From Haloarchaeobius salinus (GTDB lineage Archaea > Halobacteriota > Halobacteria > Halobacteriales > Natrialbaceae), in the NCBI RefSeq assembly GCF_024464185.1, contig NZ_JANHAU010000003.1, positions 62,001-126,000 of the forward strand: a stretch of 64,000 bases of DNA, read 5' to 3'. This document shows positions 24,331-32,734 of this stretch, in pieces. Every line of letters starts with the position of its first letter. Within the stretch, counting starts at the first letter, position 1. The notes below the pieces were generated by a model, which made no database searches, was not told the DNA's origin, and saw only the letters and a program-made list of their open reading frames with translations. The translations under genes and the position numbers were made by a program.

Positions 24331-25307
24331 GGTCTCGCGTCCGACGCATCTGCGGCCTCGAGCAGCTCCTTGTAGCGGTTCCGGATGGTGACCTCGCTCA
24401 CGTCGGCCACCTCGCTGACCTCGTTCTGCGTGACCCGTTCGTTCGTCAGCAGCGAGGCGGCGTAGACGGCGGCGGCCGCGAGGCCGACCGGCGACTTGCC
24501 CGAGTGGATACCGGCCTCCTTGGCGTCGCGGAGCAGTTCGCGGGCGGTCATCTCGCCCTCGTCGGTGAGCCCGAGGTCGCTCGCGAACCGGGGGACGTAG
24601 CTCTCGGGGTCCGCGGGCTCGACCTCGAGGCCGAGCTCGCGCACGATGTACCGGTAGGTCCGCTTGAACTCCATGTCGTCGACGCGGCTGACGCGGGCGA
24701 CCTCGTCGAGGCTGCGGGGGACGCCACCCTGTCGGGCGGCGGCGTACAGTGCGGCGGTGGCGACGCCCTCGATGGAGCGTCCCGGCAGGAGGTCCTCGGA
24801 GAGGGCACGCCGGTAGATGACCGACGCGGTCTCGCGGATGTCGTCCGGGAGGCCGAGCGCGCTCGCCATGCGGTCGATCTCGCCGAGGGCCTGCTTGAGG
24901 TTGCGGTCGCGGGAGTCGCGGGTGCGGAACCGTTCGTCCCAGGTTCGCAGGCGCTGCATCTTGCGGCGCTGCTTCGAGCTCAGCGACCGGCCGTAGGCGT
25001 CCGTGTTCTGCCAGCCGATGGTCGTCGACAGCCCCTTGTCGTGCATCATCTTCGTCGTCGGGGCACCGACGCGGGACTTCCGGTCCTTCTCGGCGGCGTC
25101 GAACGCGCGCCACTCGGGGCCGCGGTCGACGGACTCCGTCTCGACGACGAGCCCGCAGTCGGCACAGACGGTCTCGCCGCGTCCATCGTCGGTGGCGAGT
25201 CGGCCGCCACACTCGGGACACTGCTCTCGCGTGCGTGTCTGTTCGGAGACGTCGCGCTCGCGAACGGCGGTCTCGCGACCGCTCGTCCGGGTACGGGTTT
25301 CTGTCAT
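24327..25307 (-). CDS. tfb: Transcription initiation factor TFB (TFIIB homologue)
   Basis: The 326-residue TFB recruits RNA polymerase to TBP-bound promoters. A zinc ribbon with Cys30, 33, 48 and 51 (CPECGG ... CADCG) is followed by the B-reader/linker (RGPEWRAFDAAEKDRKSRVG), and two cyclin folds then cover the rest, ending in the helix-turn-helix that contacts the BRE (EVSEVADVSEVTIRNRYKEL). Haloarchaea usually have several TFBs for different gene sets; which one this is cannot be told here. Start ATG at 25305-25307. It is divergent from coxB across a 205-bp region with an inverted repeat. Confidence 0.96.
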   Translation of the reverse strand: MTETRTRTSGRETAVRERDVSEQTRTREQCPECGGRLATDDGRGETVCADCGLVVETESVDRGPEWRAFDAAEKDRKSRVGAPTTKMMHDKGLSTTIGWQNTDAYGRSLSSKQRRKMQRLRTWDERFRTRDSRDRNLKQALGEIDRMASALGLPDDIRETASVIYRRALSEDLLPGRSIEGVATAALYAAARQGGVPRSLDEVARVSRVDDMEFKRTYRYIVRELGLEVEPADPESYVPRFASDLGLTDEGEMTARELLRDAKEAGIHSGKSPVGLAAAAVYAASLLTNERVTQNEVSEVADVSEVTIRNRYKELLEAADASDARP

Positions 25308-25380
25308 CGTGGGTGGAGGGCAAGCGCCTCGACGCGGTGTCGAGTCCTTGCTAACCGAACGTAACCTCCAGCCATTTATG

Positions 25381-25421
25381 AATTTTTCGCCAGTTATTAA
25401 GTGAGGGGGTGGGCGAAAATT
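25381..25421. promoter_or_regulatory. Inverted repeat around a TATA-like sequence between tfb and coxB
   Basis: aatttttcgcc (25381-25391) and ggcgaaaatt (25412-25421) are inverted copies, one base apart in length. Between them lies agttattaag, which could serve as a TATA element. The arrangement resembles an operator surrounding a promoter in the divergent tfb-cox region. Which gene it would serve is not clear. Confidence 0.4.
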
Positions 25422-25472
25422 TCCGCGGGAAAGGCCTTGCTGACACGAACCAAACCCCTTGGTAACACTCCC

Positions 25473-25487
25473 CAATAAATAAATACT
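25473..25487 (+). promoter_or_regulatory. TATA box of the cox operon
   Basis: aataaataaatac is strongly AT-rich in a GC-rich region and lies 26-40 bp before the coxB ATG at 25513, so the transcript should start within a few bases of the start codon. Confidence 0.6.
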
Positions 25488-25512
25488 CGCGCATCGGAGA
25501 CTCGGACATCCG

Positions 25513-26379
25513 ATGCAAGGTGGACTACTGGTACAGGTCGCCGGGCAGCTAGAGCCCGACGGGAACCGGGCCGAGGTGTTCGGTACGATCTTCGAGGTGT
25601 TCCTGATCCTCGGCACCGTGGTCGGTGTCGTCGTTATCGGGTACATGCTGTACAACGCGTACAAGTACCGTGACGACGGGACCGCTCCCGCCGAGGAGAC
25701 GGTCGAGCGGCCCACCCTCGGGGAGCTCCCGGAGGGTGGCGGGCACGGGCGGAAGCTGCTGCTCTCGTTCACGCTCAGCGCCGTCATCGTCATCTCGCTC
25801 ATCCTCTGGACGTACTGGGCGCTGCTGTACGTCGAGGCGGGGGCGGCACAGCCGGCCGAACCCGAGATGGAGGACGGGACGACGGTGGACGTCACGGGCT
25901 ACCAGTTCGGCTGGGAGTTCGAGTACCCCAACGGCAACACCAGCGAGGGGACGATGTACGTGCCCGAGGGTGAGCGCGTCCGCATCGTGGTGACGTCCTC
26001 GGACGTGATGCACAACTTCGGGGTTCCGGCGTTCAAGACCAAGACCGACGCCATCCCCGGCCAGACGACGAGCACCTGGTTCGGCCCGGTCGAGGACGGT
26101 ACGTACACCATCAAGTGCTACGAGCTCTGCGGGGCCGGCCACTCCTACATGACCGGGACGGTGGAGGTCATCGACGCCGACGAGTACGACCGGATGTTCG
26201 AGGAACCGATGAACAGCACGAACTCGAGCAACAGCACGCAGGCTGACGGTGACGCTCGGATCGCGGCCGGTGGCGCACCGGGGACCGACAGTCCGTCCAT
26301 CGCAACCCCGACTGACGGCGCGCCGGCGGTACGACCGGCCGCCCGCCCCGCGGCCACGAGGGGTGTTCTCAGGGCATGA
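25513..26379 (+). CDS. coxB: Cytochrome c oxidase subunit II (CuA)
   Basis: The 288-residue subunit II has two membrane helices (about 24-50 and 83-110) followed by an extracellular cupredoxin domain. CuA ligands are visible: His167 (MHNFGVPA), Cys202 and Cys206 with Glu204 (CYELCGAGH), His210 and Met213. It takes electrons from a copper protein or cytochrome and passes them to subunit I. The last 60 residues are a disordered Asn/Ser/Pro/Ala tail. The stop overlaps the subunit I start (26376-26379), so the operon is translationally coupled. Confidence 0.96.
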   Translation: MQGGLLVQVAGQLEPDGNRAEVFGTIFEVFLILGTVVGVVVIGYMLYNAYKYRDDGTAPAEETVERPTLGELPEGGGHGRKLLLSFTLSAVIVISLILWTYWALLYVEAGAAQPAEPEMEDGTTVDVTGYQFGWEFEYPNGNTSEGTMYVPEGERVRIVVTSSDVMHNFGVPAFKTKTDAIPGQTTSTWFGPVEDGTYTIKCYELCGAGHSYMTGTVEVIDADEYDRMFEEPMNSTNSSNSTQADGDARIAAGGAPGTDSPSIATPTDGAPAVRPAARPAATRGVLRA

Positions 26380-28985
26380 CCGACGACGACCACGGGACGA
26401 CGACGGACGGTACCGGCGACGAACCAGTGAACGACGGCGGCACGGCCAGTGACGGGGGACTCGTCGATGACGACCGGTTCCCCACCGGCGGGGTCCCCGA
26501 CACCTCCCACGAGGACGACGACGAGCACGGGCTCCCACCGACGTACTCCATCCGGCGCTGGTTCGTCACGACCAACCACAAGGACATCGGGCTGCTGTAC
26601 ACGGTGACGGCACTGTTCTTCCTCATCTTCGGCGGCCTGCTCGCGCTCCTGATGCGCCTCGAGCTGTGGGCCCCCGGTGCGAACGTCATGTCGGCCGGTT
26701 CGTACAACCAGGCCGTCTCCGCACACGGGCTCATCATGGTGTTCTGGTTCCTCTCGCCGCTGGCGTTCGGCTTCGCGAACTACATCGTCCCGCTGCAGAT
26801 CGGCGCGAAGGACCTCGCGTTCCCGCGGCTGAACGCGCTCTCGTACTGGCTCTACCTGTTCTCGGGCATCCTCATGGGCATCTCCTTCTTCCAGGGGAGC
26901 ACGTTCAACGGCGGCTGGACGATGTACGCGCCGCTGAACATGCCCGTCTACACGCCGGAGATCGGCGGGACGACGACGGTACTGGCGTTGATACTGTTCG
27001 TCGCCTCCGCGACGGTCGGCTCCGTCAACTTCCTGACCACGATGCATCGCATGCGTGCGGAGGGGATGACCCTCCGTCGGATGCCCATCTTCACGTGGAG
27101 CATCCTGCTGACGGTGTGGATGATGCTCTTTGCGTTCGCAGCGCTGCTGGCCGCGCTGATGCTGCTCAGCTCCGACCGGCTCATCGGGACGGGCTACTTC
27201 GCGGAGAGCAGTCCCGGCGGGGCGATGCTGTGGGCGCACCTGTTCTGGTTCTTCGGCCACCCCGAGGTGTACATCGTCTTCTTCCCCGCCCTCGGCGCGA
27301 TGGCGGAGATATTCCAGACGTTCACGGGTCGCCGTCTCGTCGGCCGGAAGTGGTTCATCGGGGCGATGCTGCTCGTCGCCATTCAGAGCTTCGTCGTCTG
27401 GATGCACCACATGTTCCTGACGAGCATCAACCTCGAGATCAAGACGCTGTTCATGGCGACGACCATCGGAATATCACTACCCTTCGACCTGATGGTGTTC
27501 TCGCTGATCTACACCATGTTGAAGGGGAAGATACGGTTCAAGACGCCGTTCCTCTTCGGCTTCGGCGCGCTGGTGCTGTTCATCCTCGGGGGCATCACGG
27601 GTGTCTTCCTCGGCGCGGTCGTGCTCGACTACACGCTCCGGGGCACCTACTGGGTCGTCGCGCACTTCCACTACGTCATGGTCGGCGGCGTGACCGGGCT
27701 CGTGGGGGGTCTCTACTACTGGTTCCCGAAGATGACCGGCAGGATGTACGACGAGACGCTCGGGAAGGTCCACTTCGGGATGTACTTCGTCGGGTTCAAC
27801 CTGCTCTACTTCCCGATGTTCATCGCCTGGGAGACCCCGCGGCGCGTGTTCGAGTACGCGCCCGCGCTCACCGGCATGCACCAGCTCTCGACGGTCGGGG
27901 CGTTCCTGCTCGGCTCGTCGTTCCTGGTGATGTTCTACAACCTGTTCAAGAGCGCCTTCGTCGGCGAGGAGGTGGAGGGCCAGCCCTGGGACTTCGCCTC
28001 CACGGCCGAGTGGACGGTGCCGTCGCCGCCGCCGCTCGAGAACTTCCCCGGCGTCCCGACGTACGCGAGCGGCCGCCTGGAGTTCGAGGACGGCGGCTCC
28101 GCACAGACCGACGGGGGTGCTGTCCACGGCAAGGCCGCGGCGCTCCCCGGTAGCGAGGCGACCGAGACCGACCACGAGGGCGGCGAGAGCCACGCGAGCA
28201 TCTGGCCGTTCGTCCTCGGTCTCGGCGGCTTCCTGGTCCTGCTCGGGCTCTCCGGACTCCAGCGTGGCTACTTCCCCGACGGGACGATGGGCGGGCTGTA
28301 CATCGGAACGGCCGTCGTCGGGGGGATCGTCGCGTTCGGCAGCCTCGTGGCGATGACCCGCGAGAAGTTCCACGGTCCCGAGGGGCCGTTCGGCGAGAGC
28401 TGGCCGTTCACGAGCGTCGAGAACACGAAGCTGGGGCTGTGGATCTTCCTCGCCTCCGACGTCATCCTGTTCGGCGCGTTCATCGGCGCGTACGTGTTCT
28501 CCCGGGTGGCGTACGGCTGGACCGACTGGCACCACCTCATCCCCGAGGCACACGTGGTGTTGCCCGGGCTCATCAACACCTACCTGCTGTTGACGAGCTC
28601 GTTCGCGGTCGTCATCGCGATGGAGTTCGCCGAACGGGAGAACCGCCTCGGCGTCGTCGGCTCGCTGCTGGCGACGGTCGGCCTGGGGGTCGGCTTCCTC
28701 ATCAACAAGGGGATCGAGTGGCAGCACCTGTTCCACATCTCCACCGACGCGTTCCCGGCCGGCTGGGACCCAGCGACGAACATCGCGTCGACGACGTTCT
28801 ACGTCACGACCGGCCTGCACGCCCTGCACGTCATCGTCGGCCTCGTCATCGCCGGCTACATGATCTTCAGAGCGTGGGGTGGGGCCTACATGGGCGACGA
28901 CGAGCCCATCGAGTACTTCGGGCTGTACTGGCACTTCGTCGACATCGTCTGGCTGTTCCTGTTCCCGCTGTTCTACATCGTGTGA
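26376..28985 (+). CDS. coxAC: Cytochrome c oxidase subunits I and III fusion
   Basis: The 869-residue protein joins subunit I (about 50-560) and subunit III (about 600-869), an arrangement I know from other haloarchaea. Heme and CuB ligands are visible: AHGLIMVFWF (low-spin heme His), FFGHPEVYIVFFP (CuB His and the cross-linked Tyr), WMHHMF and VAHFHYVMVGG. The subunit III part has ENTKLGLWIFLASDV and ends YWHFVDIVWLFLFPL. A hydrophilic linker of about 40 residues connects the two. The enzyme reduces oxygen to water and pumps protons. The N-terminal 45 residues are acidic and unstructured. Confidence 0.97.
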   Translation: MTDDDHGTTTDGTGDEPVNDGGTASDGGLVDDDRFPTGGVPDTSHEDDDEHGLPPTYSIRRWFVTTNHKDIGLLYTVTALFFLIFGGLLALLMRLELWAPGANVMSAGSYNQAVSAHGLIMVFWFLSPLAFGFANYIVPLQIGAKDLAFPRLNALSYWLYLFSGILMGISFFQGSTFNGGWTMYAPLNMPVYTPEIGGTTTVLALILFVASATVGSVNFLTTMHRMRAEGMTLRRMPIFTWSILLTVWMMLFAFAALLAALMLLSSDRLIGTGYFAESSPGGAMLWAHLFWFFGHPEVYIVFFPALGAMAEIFQTFTGRRLVGRKWFIGAMLLVAIQSFVVWMHHMFLTSINLEIKTLFMATTIGISLPFDLMVFSLIYTMLKGKIRFKTPFLFGFGALVLFILGGITGVFLGAVVLDYTLRGTYWVVAHFHYVMVGGVTGLVGGLYYWFPKMTGRMYDETLGKVHFGMYFVGFNLLYFPMFIAWETPRRVFEYAPALTGMHQLSTVGAFLLGSSFLVMFYNLFKSAFVGEEVEGQPWDFASTAEWTVPSPPPLENFPGVPTYASGRLEFEDGGSAQTDGGAVHGKAAALPGSEATETDHEGGESHASIWPFVLGLGGFLVLLGLSGLQRGYFPDGTMGGLYIGTAVVGGIVAFGSLVAMTREKFHGPEGPFGESWPFTSVENTKLGLWIFLASDVILFGAFIGAYVFSRVAYGWTDWHHLIPEAHVVLPGLINTYLLLTSSFAVVIAMEFAERENRLGVVGSLLATVGLGVGFLINKGIEWQHLFHISTDAFPAGWDPATNIASTTFYVTTGLHALHVIVGLVIAGYMIFRAWGGAYMGDDEPIEYFGLYWHFVDIVWLFLFPLFYIV

Positions 28986-28990
28986 TACCC

Positions 28991-29260
28991 ATGTCCAGAG
29001 CAAAACTCTACACCGTGATATACGTCGTTCTGTTCGTGCTGGCGACCGTCCAGGTCGTCGTCGAGCAGGCCGGCTACCTGGAGGAATCGTACTGGATGGC
29101 GTTCTGGGCCATCATGGTCCTGTCGGCGCTGAAGGCGGTCGTCGTCGCGGGCTGGTACCAGCACCTGCGCTGGGAGCCCCGCTCGGTGACGACGCTGATG
29201 CTGCTCGGCCTGCTCGGGGCGGTCGCGCTGACCGTCGCCGCGTCGTACTCCATCCTGTGA
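28991..29260 (+). CDS. Cytochrome oxidase subunit IV-like small membrane protein
   Basis: The 89-residue protein has three helices (about 5-22, 31-50 and 62-86), six bases after coxAC. Length, position and the YWMAFWAIMVLSALKAVVVA helix match the small prokaryotic subunit IV that stabilises the oxidase. It contains no cofactor ligands. Confidence 0.82.
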   Translation: MSRAKLYTVIYVVLFVLATVQVVVEQAGYLEESYWMAFWAIMVLSALKAVVVAGWYQHLRWEPRSVTTLMLLGLLGAVALTVAASYSIL

Positions 29261-29347
29261 CGGCGGCTTCCCGTTTCCACACCACTGTCCCACAGCGGCA
29301 GCTGCACGACCGGAAGGGCGAGGGGGACGACGGCCCACCATCGACCC

Positions 29348-29875
29348 ATGCAGATCCGCGTCGCCACCGAGGCCGACGTCCAGGCGATCAGAACCGTCCA
29401 CGAGGCGTCCATCCGCGGCCTCGGGTCGGAGACGTACGACGTCGAGCAGGTCGACGCGTGGGCGGCGGGCGTCGAGTCGGCCGACTACGCCGCCGTCTCG
29501 CACGACGGGTTCTACTACACCGTCGCGGAGATCGAGACGGGGGCTGTCGACGGTCAGTCCGTCGTCGGATTCGGTACCCTCGCGTGGTGCGAGCCCGACG
29601 GCTACCAGGCCGACGTGGACGCCGAGGTGACCGCGGTGTACGTCCACCCGGACGTGGCCCGCGACGGCGTCGGTACGGCGCTCCTCGTGGACCTCGAACG
29701 GCAGGGCCGTTCCGAGGGCTTCCGAAGCCTCGGCCTCACCGCCTCCACGAACGCCGTACCGTTCTACGAGGCCCACGGCTACGTGCGGGTGCGAGAGCGG
29801 ACACACGAGTTCTCCGTCCGTGAGGGGACGGGTGTCGAGGGAACCGTCGTCGAGATGCGGAAGGGGCTCGACTAG
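29348..29875 (+). CDS. GNAT-family N-acetyltransferase
   Basis: The 175-residue GNAT has a first strand-helix MQIRVATEADVQAIRTVHE, the acetyl-CoA motif VHPDVARDGVGTALL (about 98-112) and TASTNAVPFYEAHGY near the end. The acceptor is unknown; GNATs acetylate proteins, amines or small molecules. It lies between the cox operon and the convergent membrane operon, whose last stop it overlaps by four bases (29872-29875). Confidence 0.88.
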   Translation: MQIRVATEADVQAIRTVHEASIRGLGSETYDVEQVDAWAAGVESADYAAVSHDGFYYTVAEIETGAVDGQSVVGFGTLAWCEPDGYQADVDAEVTAVYVHPDVARDGVGTALLVDLERQGRSEGFRSLGLTASTNAVPFYEAHGYVRVRERTHEFSVREGTGVEGTVVEMRKGLD

Positions 29876-31011
29876 CGGGCGCAGGTCGCCCGGACCGTCG
29901 ACGCGAGCGTCACCGCACTCGCGGTCAGTAGTCCGATCGCGGCGACGAGGAAGAGCGTCGCGAGCGGCGACTCGGGGTCGGTGAACGCCCAGTACAGTGG
30001 ACTCGCCGACGCCCCCAGGGCCGCGCTGGCGATGCCGTACAGTGCGGGACCACAGCAGCAACACGCCGTCGCGCCGGTCGTCGCGAGCGCGCCGGTGACG
30101 CCCGTGACGGTCCCGCCGTCGGCCGCGGCCGTGCGGTCAGGGCTCGCAGCGTCCTGCGTCCGCCAGACCGTCGTGCCGAGCGCGGCGTTGATGCCGACCA
30201 GCCCGGCGAGCAGGCCGAGGGTGATGCCGGTGCCGACCGAGAGCGCGGCGAACATCGGGACTGCCGGCCGGTACATCTCGATGGCCGGCCACGAGACGAG
30301 CGGGCTGACGAACGTCGTCACCACAGTGAAGGGCTCCCCGCCGGCCTGCGGCACCGGGTCGGGGTTGAACGTTGCGAGCCCGGACGAGAACGCGAAGAAG
30401 CCGGCGAACCCGACGGCTGCGAGCGCACCCACGAGCCGCCCTCGGGTGCCGACGCGGGCGAGCGCGGGCCGGAGCTCCGTCCAGTAGACGTAGCCGAGCA
30501 ACGCCGGCACCGCGAGCACGAGCAGGTAGCCGAGCGGGTGGCGCGAAGCGTCGCCCGGCAGCAGCGCGGGGTAGGCCACCCAGAAACCGAGGACGGAGCC
30601 CAGCACCGGGTAGGCGTGGCGGTCGCCCCACCGGAGCTGGTAGGCGACGACGCTGCCGAGCGCGATGGCCATCCCGCCGAACACCGTCAGGACCGGGTAG
30701 AACTGGCGTGGCAGCGGCGTCGTCGACAGCGGCTCGACCTGCACCTCGACGAGTCCGACCGTCGCGAGCGCGGAGAGGGAGACGCCGGCCACGAGCAGCC
30801 CTGCGCTCGTGCGTGGGTCGGGTCGCTGCCCGGTCCGGTCGAGCCACGCGACCGTGCCGAGGAGCGCGACCCCGACGAACAGCGTTCCCAGCAGCAGCAG
30901 ATGGGGCGTGCCGCCGTGGACCGTGCCCTCGTGGGCGCTCGCGGTCGGCACGAGCGTCGTGCTCGCGAGTGCGACCAGCACCGTCTGCAGGCCTCGGCGG
31001 CGACGGCTCAC
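29872..31011 (-). CDS. Polytopic membrane protein with predicted mature N-terminal His and a Cys4 helix
   Basis: Last gene of a five-gene minus-strand operon facing the cox genes. The 379-residue protein starts with a Sec signal ending ASA (24-26), then His27 in HEGTVHGGTPH. If cut there, the mature chain would begin with His, the arrangement of copper-binding histidine braces. About nine membrane helices follow, and near residues 316-319 the run TACCCCGPALYG opens a terminal helical hairpin. No family name is recognised. Copper handling for the adjacent oxidase is an inference from the His terminus, the Cys run and the location. Its start overlaps the upstream stop by four bases. Confidence 0.75.
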   Translation of the reverse strand: MSRRRRGLQTVLVALASTTLVPTASAHEGTVHGGTPHLLLLGTLFVGVALLGTVAWLDRTGQRPDPRTSAGLLVAGVSLSALATVGLVEVQVEPLSTTPLPRQFYPVLTVFGGMAIALGSVVAYQLRWGDRHAYPVLGSVLGFWVAYPALLPGDASRHPLGYLLVLAVPALLGYVYWTELRPALARVGTRGRLVGALAAVGFAGFFAFSSGLATFNPDPVPQAGGEPFTVVTTFVSPLVSWPAIEMYRPAVPMFAALSVGTGITLGLLAGLVGINAALGTTVWRTQDAASPDRTAAADGGTVTGVTGALATTGATACCCCGPALYGIASAALGASASPLYWAFTDPESPLATLFLVAAIGLLTASAVTLASTVRATCAR

Positions 31012-31364
31012 AGGCTCAACACCACCATGTAGACGAGGACGAGCACGGCGTAGAGGCTGGCGAGCCCCGCGATGACCTTCAGGTGGTAGACGAACAGCTC
31101 GTCGGTCTCGGCCTCGATGGCGTCCTCGTAGCGTCCGCGTTCGGCGTCGGTCAGATCACCGGCGTGGACCTCGCCGAGGTGGAGGTCGTGGTGCGTCGTC
31201 GTCGGGAACGGCCGGCCGCATCGGTCACAGGTCGCCGCCGGCTCCTCGCCGGCGGGAACGTCGTACGTGGGCGGGTCGTGGCCCGGACGGTCGGCCTTCG
31301 ACGACTGCGGGGGCTCCTCGGTCGCGGGCGTGCCGTCGGTCGGGTGGTCGTGTGTCGTGGTCAT
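31008..31364 (-). CDS. C2H2 zinc-finger protein with C-terminal membrane helix
   Basis: The 118-residue protein has an acidic, disordered N-terminal half followed by a C2H2 finger, Cys46-x2-Cys49-x12-His62-x4-His67 (CDRCGRPFPTTTHHDLHLGEVH region), and a single C-terminal membrane helix (about 92-116). The finger would face the cytoplasm. It sits between two polytopic membrane proteins with four-base overlaps at both ends, so it probably works with them. Role unknown; a metal-responsive or assembly adaptor is conceivable. Confidence 0.75.
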   Translation of the reverse strand: MTTTHDHPTDGTPATEEPPQSSKADRPGHDPPTYDVPAGEEPAATCDRCGRPFPTTTHHDLHLGEVHAGDLTDAERGRYEDAIEAETDELFVYHLKVIAGLASLYAVLVLVYMVVLSL

Positions 31365-32734
31365 ACTGGTGGGGCGACGTAGGGCTGGCCGAGCAGCCAC
31401 ATGCTGGTCATCGTGTAGAACACCATCACGAGGGCGAACGGGTACTGGCTGCGGATGGGCTGGAGCCGGCCGGTGAACGTCTCGAAGGCGATGGAGTGGG
31501 CGACCCAGATGGCGAGCAGGTGCCCGAGCACGACGAACGCCAGCCCCAGCGAGCCGAACCAGTCCGGCAGCACGGCGACGGGGACGTTCTGTGGCGGCGT
31601 GAACGGGTCCAGCGCGAGCACCTCGAGGGTCGGGACGAAGGTGAGGAAGTAGCCGAGGAAGTGCGCGAGGTGGTAGCCCGCCGCGATGGGCACCAGCGAA
31701 CCGACGAACCGGCGCTCGACCGTGCCCGCGCTGACGTAGCTCTCGGCGGTCCGACGACCGACACGTGCCGCGAACCGGTAGACGCCGAGGAACAGCGCAT
31801 AGCCCGCGACGATGCCAGCGACGTACACCGCGAGTGCGGGGACGCCGACGTCCACGAACCACCGGGCCGTCCCGGCGAACGCCGGCGTGGACACCAGGCC
31901 GTCGAACGAGGTCGCCCAGACGAGCGCGACGACGAACCGCACGTCGGCCCCCGTCGCGCCGTCGGCGTCGTGGACGAGCCGCGAGCCCGGGAGTTCGACC
32001 GTGAACCCGTCCGCTGTCCGGCGGAACGGTGCGAGCCGGCCGTAGACGCTGAAGACGCGCGAGATGGGGTCGACGGACTCGTACCACTCCTCGCCGAAGA
32101 CGGCCGCGCCAGCGAGGGTGACGGCGGTGTAGGCGAGGACGACCGTCGCGAGCAGGACCGGGTCGGAGGCGACCGGGGTGACGACCTCCAGCCAGACCAT
32201 CCCGAGCAGGCCGGCGGTCGCGGGCCAGTTCCGGGCCGACGCGGGCAGCTCGCGCTCGCTCACGCGCGGGAGGACGGCACTGATGGCTCGCCACGGGTTG
32301 ACGGCCGGCCAGCTGTTCCCGAGCAGGTACACCGACGCGGTGTAGCCGGCCCACCAGGCCGCCCAGACGCCGACGATGGCGAGGTTCCGCCGGGGGTCGG
32401 CCGGCGCGAGGAACGCCACGGCGAGCAGGAGGACGAGTGCGACGACGCTTGCCACGCCCGCCACGCGGCCGAGCCATCGCGAGAGCGACGCGGCAGACGG
32501 GAGCCCGAGTCGCCGGTCGTTCAGCCACGCGATGAACTCGTGATCGGTCGCGAAGCTCGTGAACAGGAACGACGCGCCGACGAGCCCCCCTCCGGAGACG
32601 GCGACGAGCCAGGACGGCACCGACGTCGAGGTGAGCGAGCCCGCGAGCGAGCCGGAGTGTGCGAGCACCGGCTCGGCGAGCAGGCTCGCGGCGAGGACGG
32701 CGACGAGCGCGCGCCCGGCGTCACGTCGACGCAC
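31361..32734 (-). CDS. Large polytopic membrane protein with predicted mature N-terminal His
   Basis: The 457-residue protein has a signal peptide ending VLA (23-25) and His26 directly after (HSGSLAGS), then about ten helices. Paired histidines lie in late helices (YHLAHFLGYFL and GHLLAIWVAHSIAFE), and no cysteine is present. GTG at 32732-32734 is the start, overlapping the preceding gene by 14 bases. Related multi-pass proteins in bacteria sometimes carry the label fenitrothion hydrolase (from memory), which says little about function. Intramembrane His pairs suggest metal or heme binding; that is inference. Confidence 0.72.
   Translation of the reverse strand: MRRRDAGRALVAVLAASLLAEPVLAHSGSLAGSLTSTSVPSWLVAVSGGGLVGASFLFTSFATDHEFIAWLNDRRLGLPSAASLSRWLGRVAGVASVVALVLLLAVAFLAPADPRRNLAIVGVWAAWWAGYTASVYLLGNSWPAVNPWRAISAVLPRVSERELPASARNWPATAGLLGMVWLEVVTPVASDPVLLATVVLAYTAVTLAGAAVFGEEWYESVDPISRVFSVYGRLAPFRRTADGFTVELPGSRLVHDADGATGADVRFVVALVWATSFDGLVSTPAFAGTARWFVDVGVPALAVYVAGIVAGYALFLGVYRFAARVGRRTAESYVSAGTVERRFVGSLVPIAAGYHLAHFLGYFLTFVPTLEVLALDPFTPPQNVPVAVLPDWFGSLGLAFVVLGHLLAIWVAHSIAFETFTGRLQPIRSQYPFALVMVFYTMTSMWLLGQPYVAPPV

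Noticed and set aside
26145-29003. Long minus-strand frames under the cox operon
   Set aside because: Antisense to coxB and coxAC; His/Asp/Glu/Arg-rich products without any domain.
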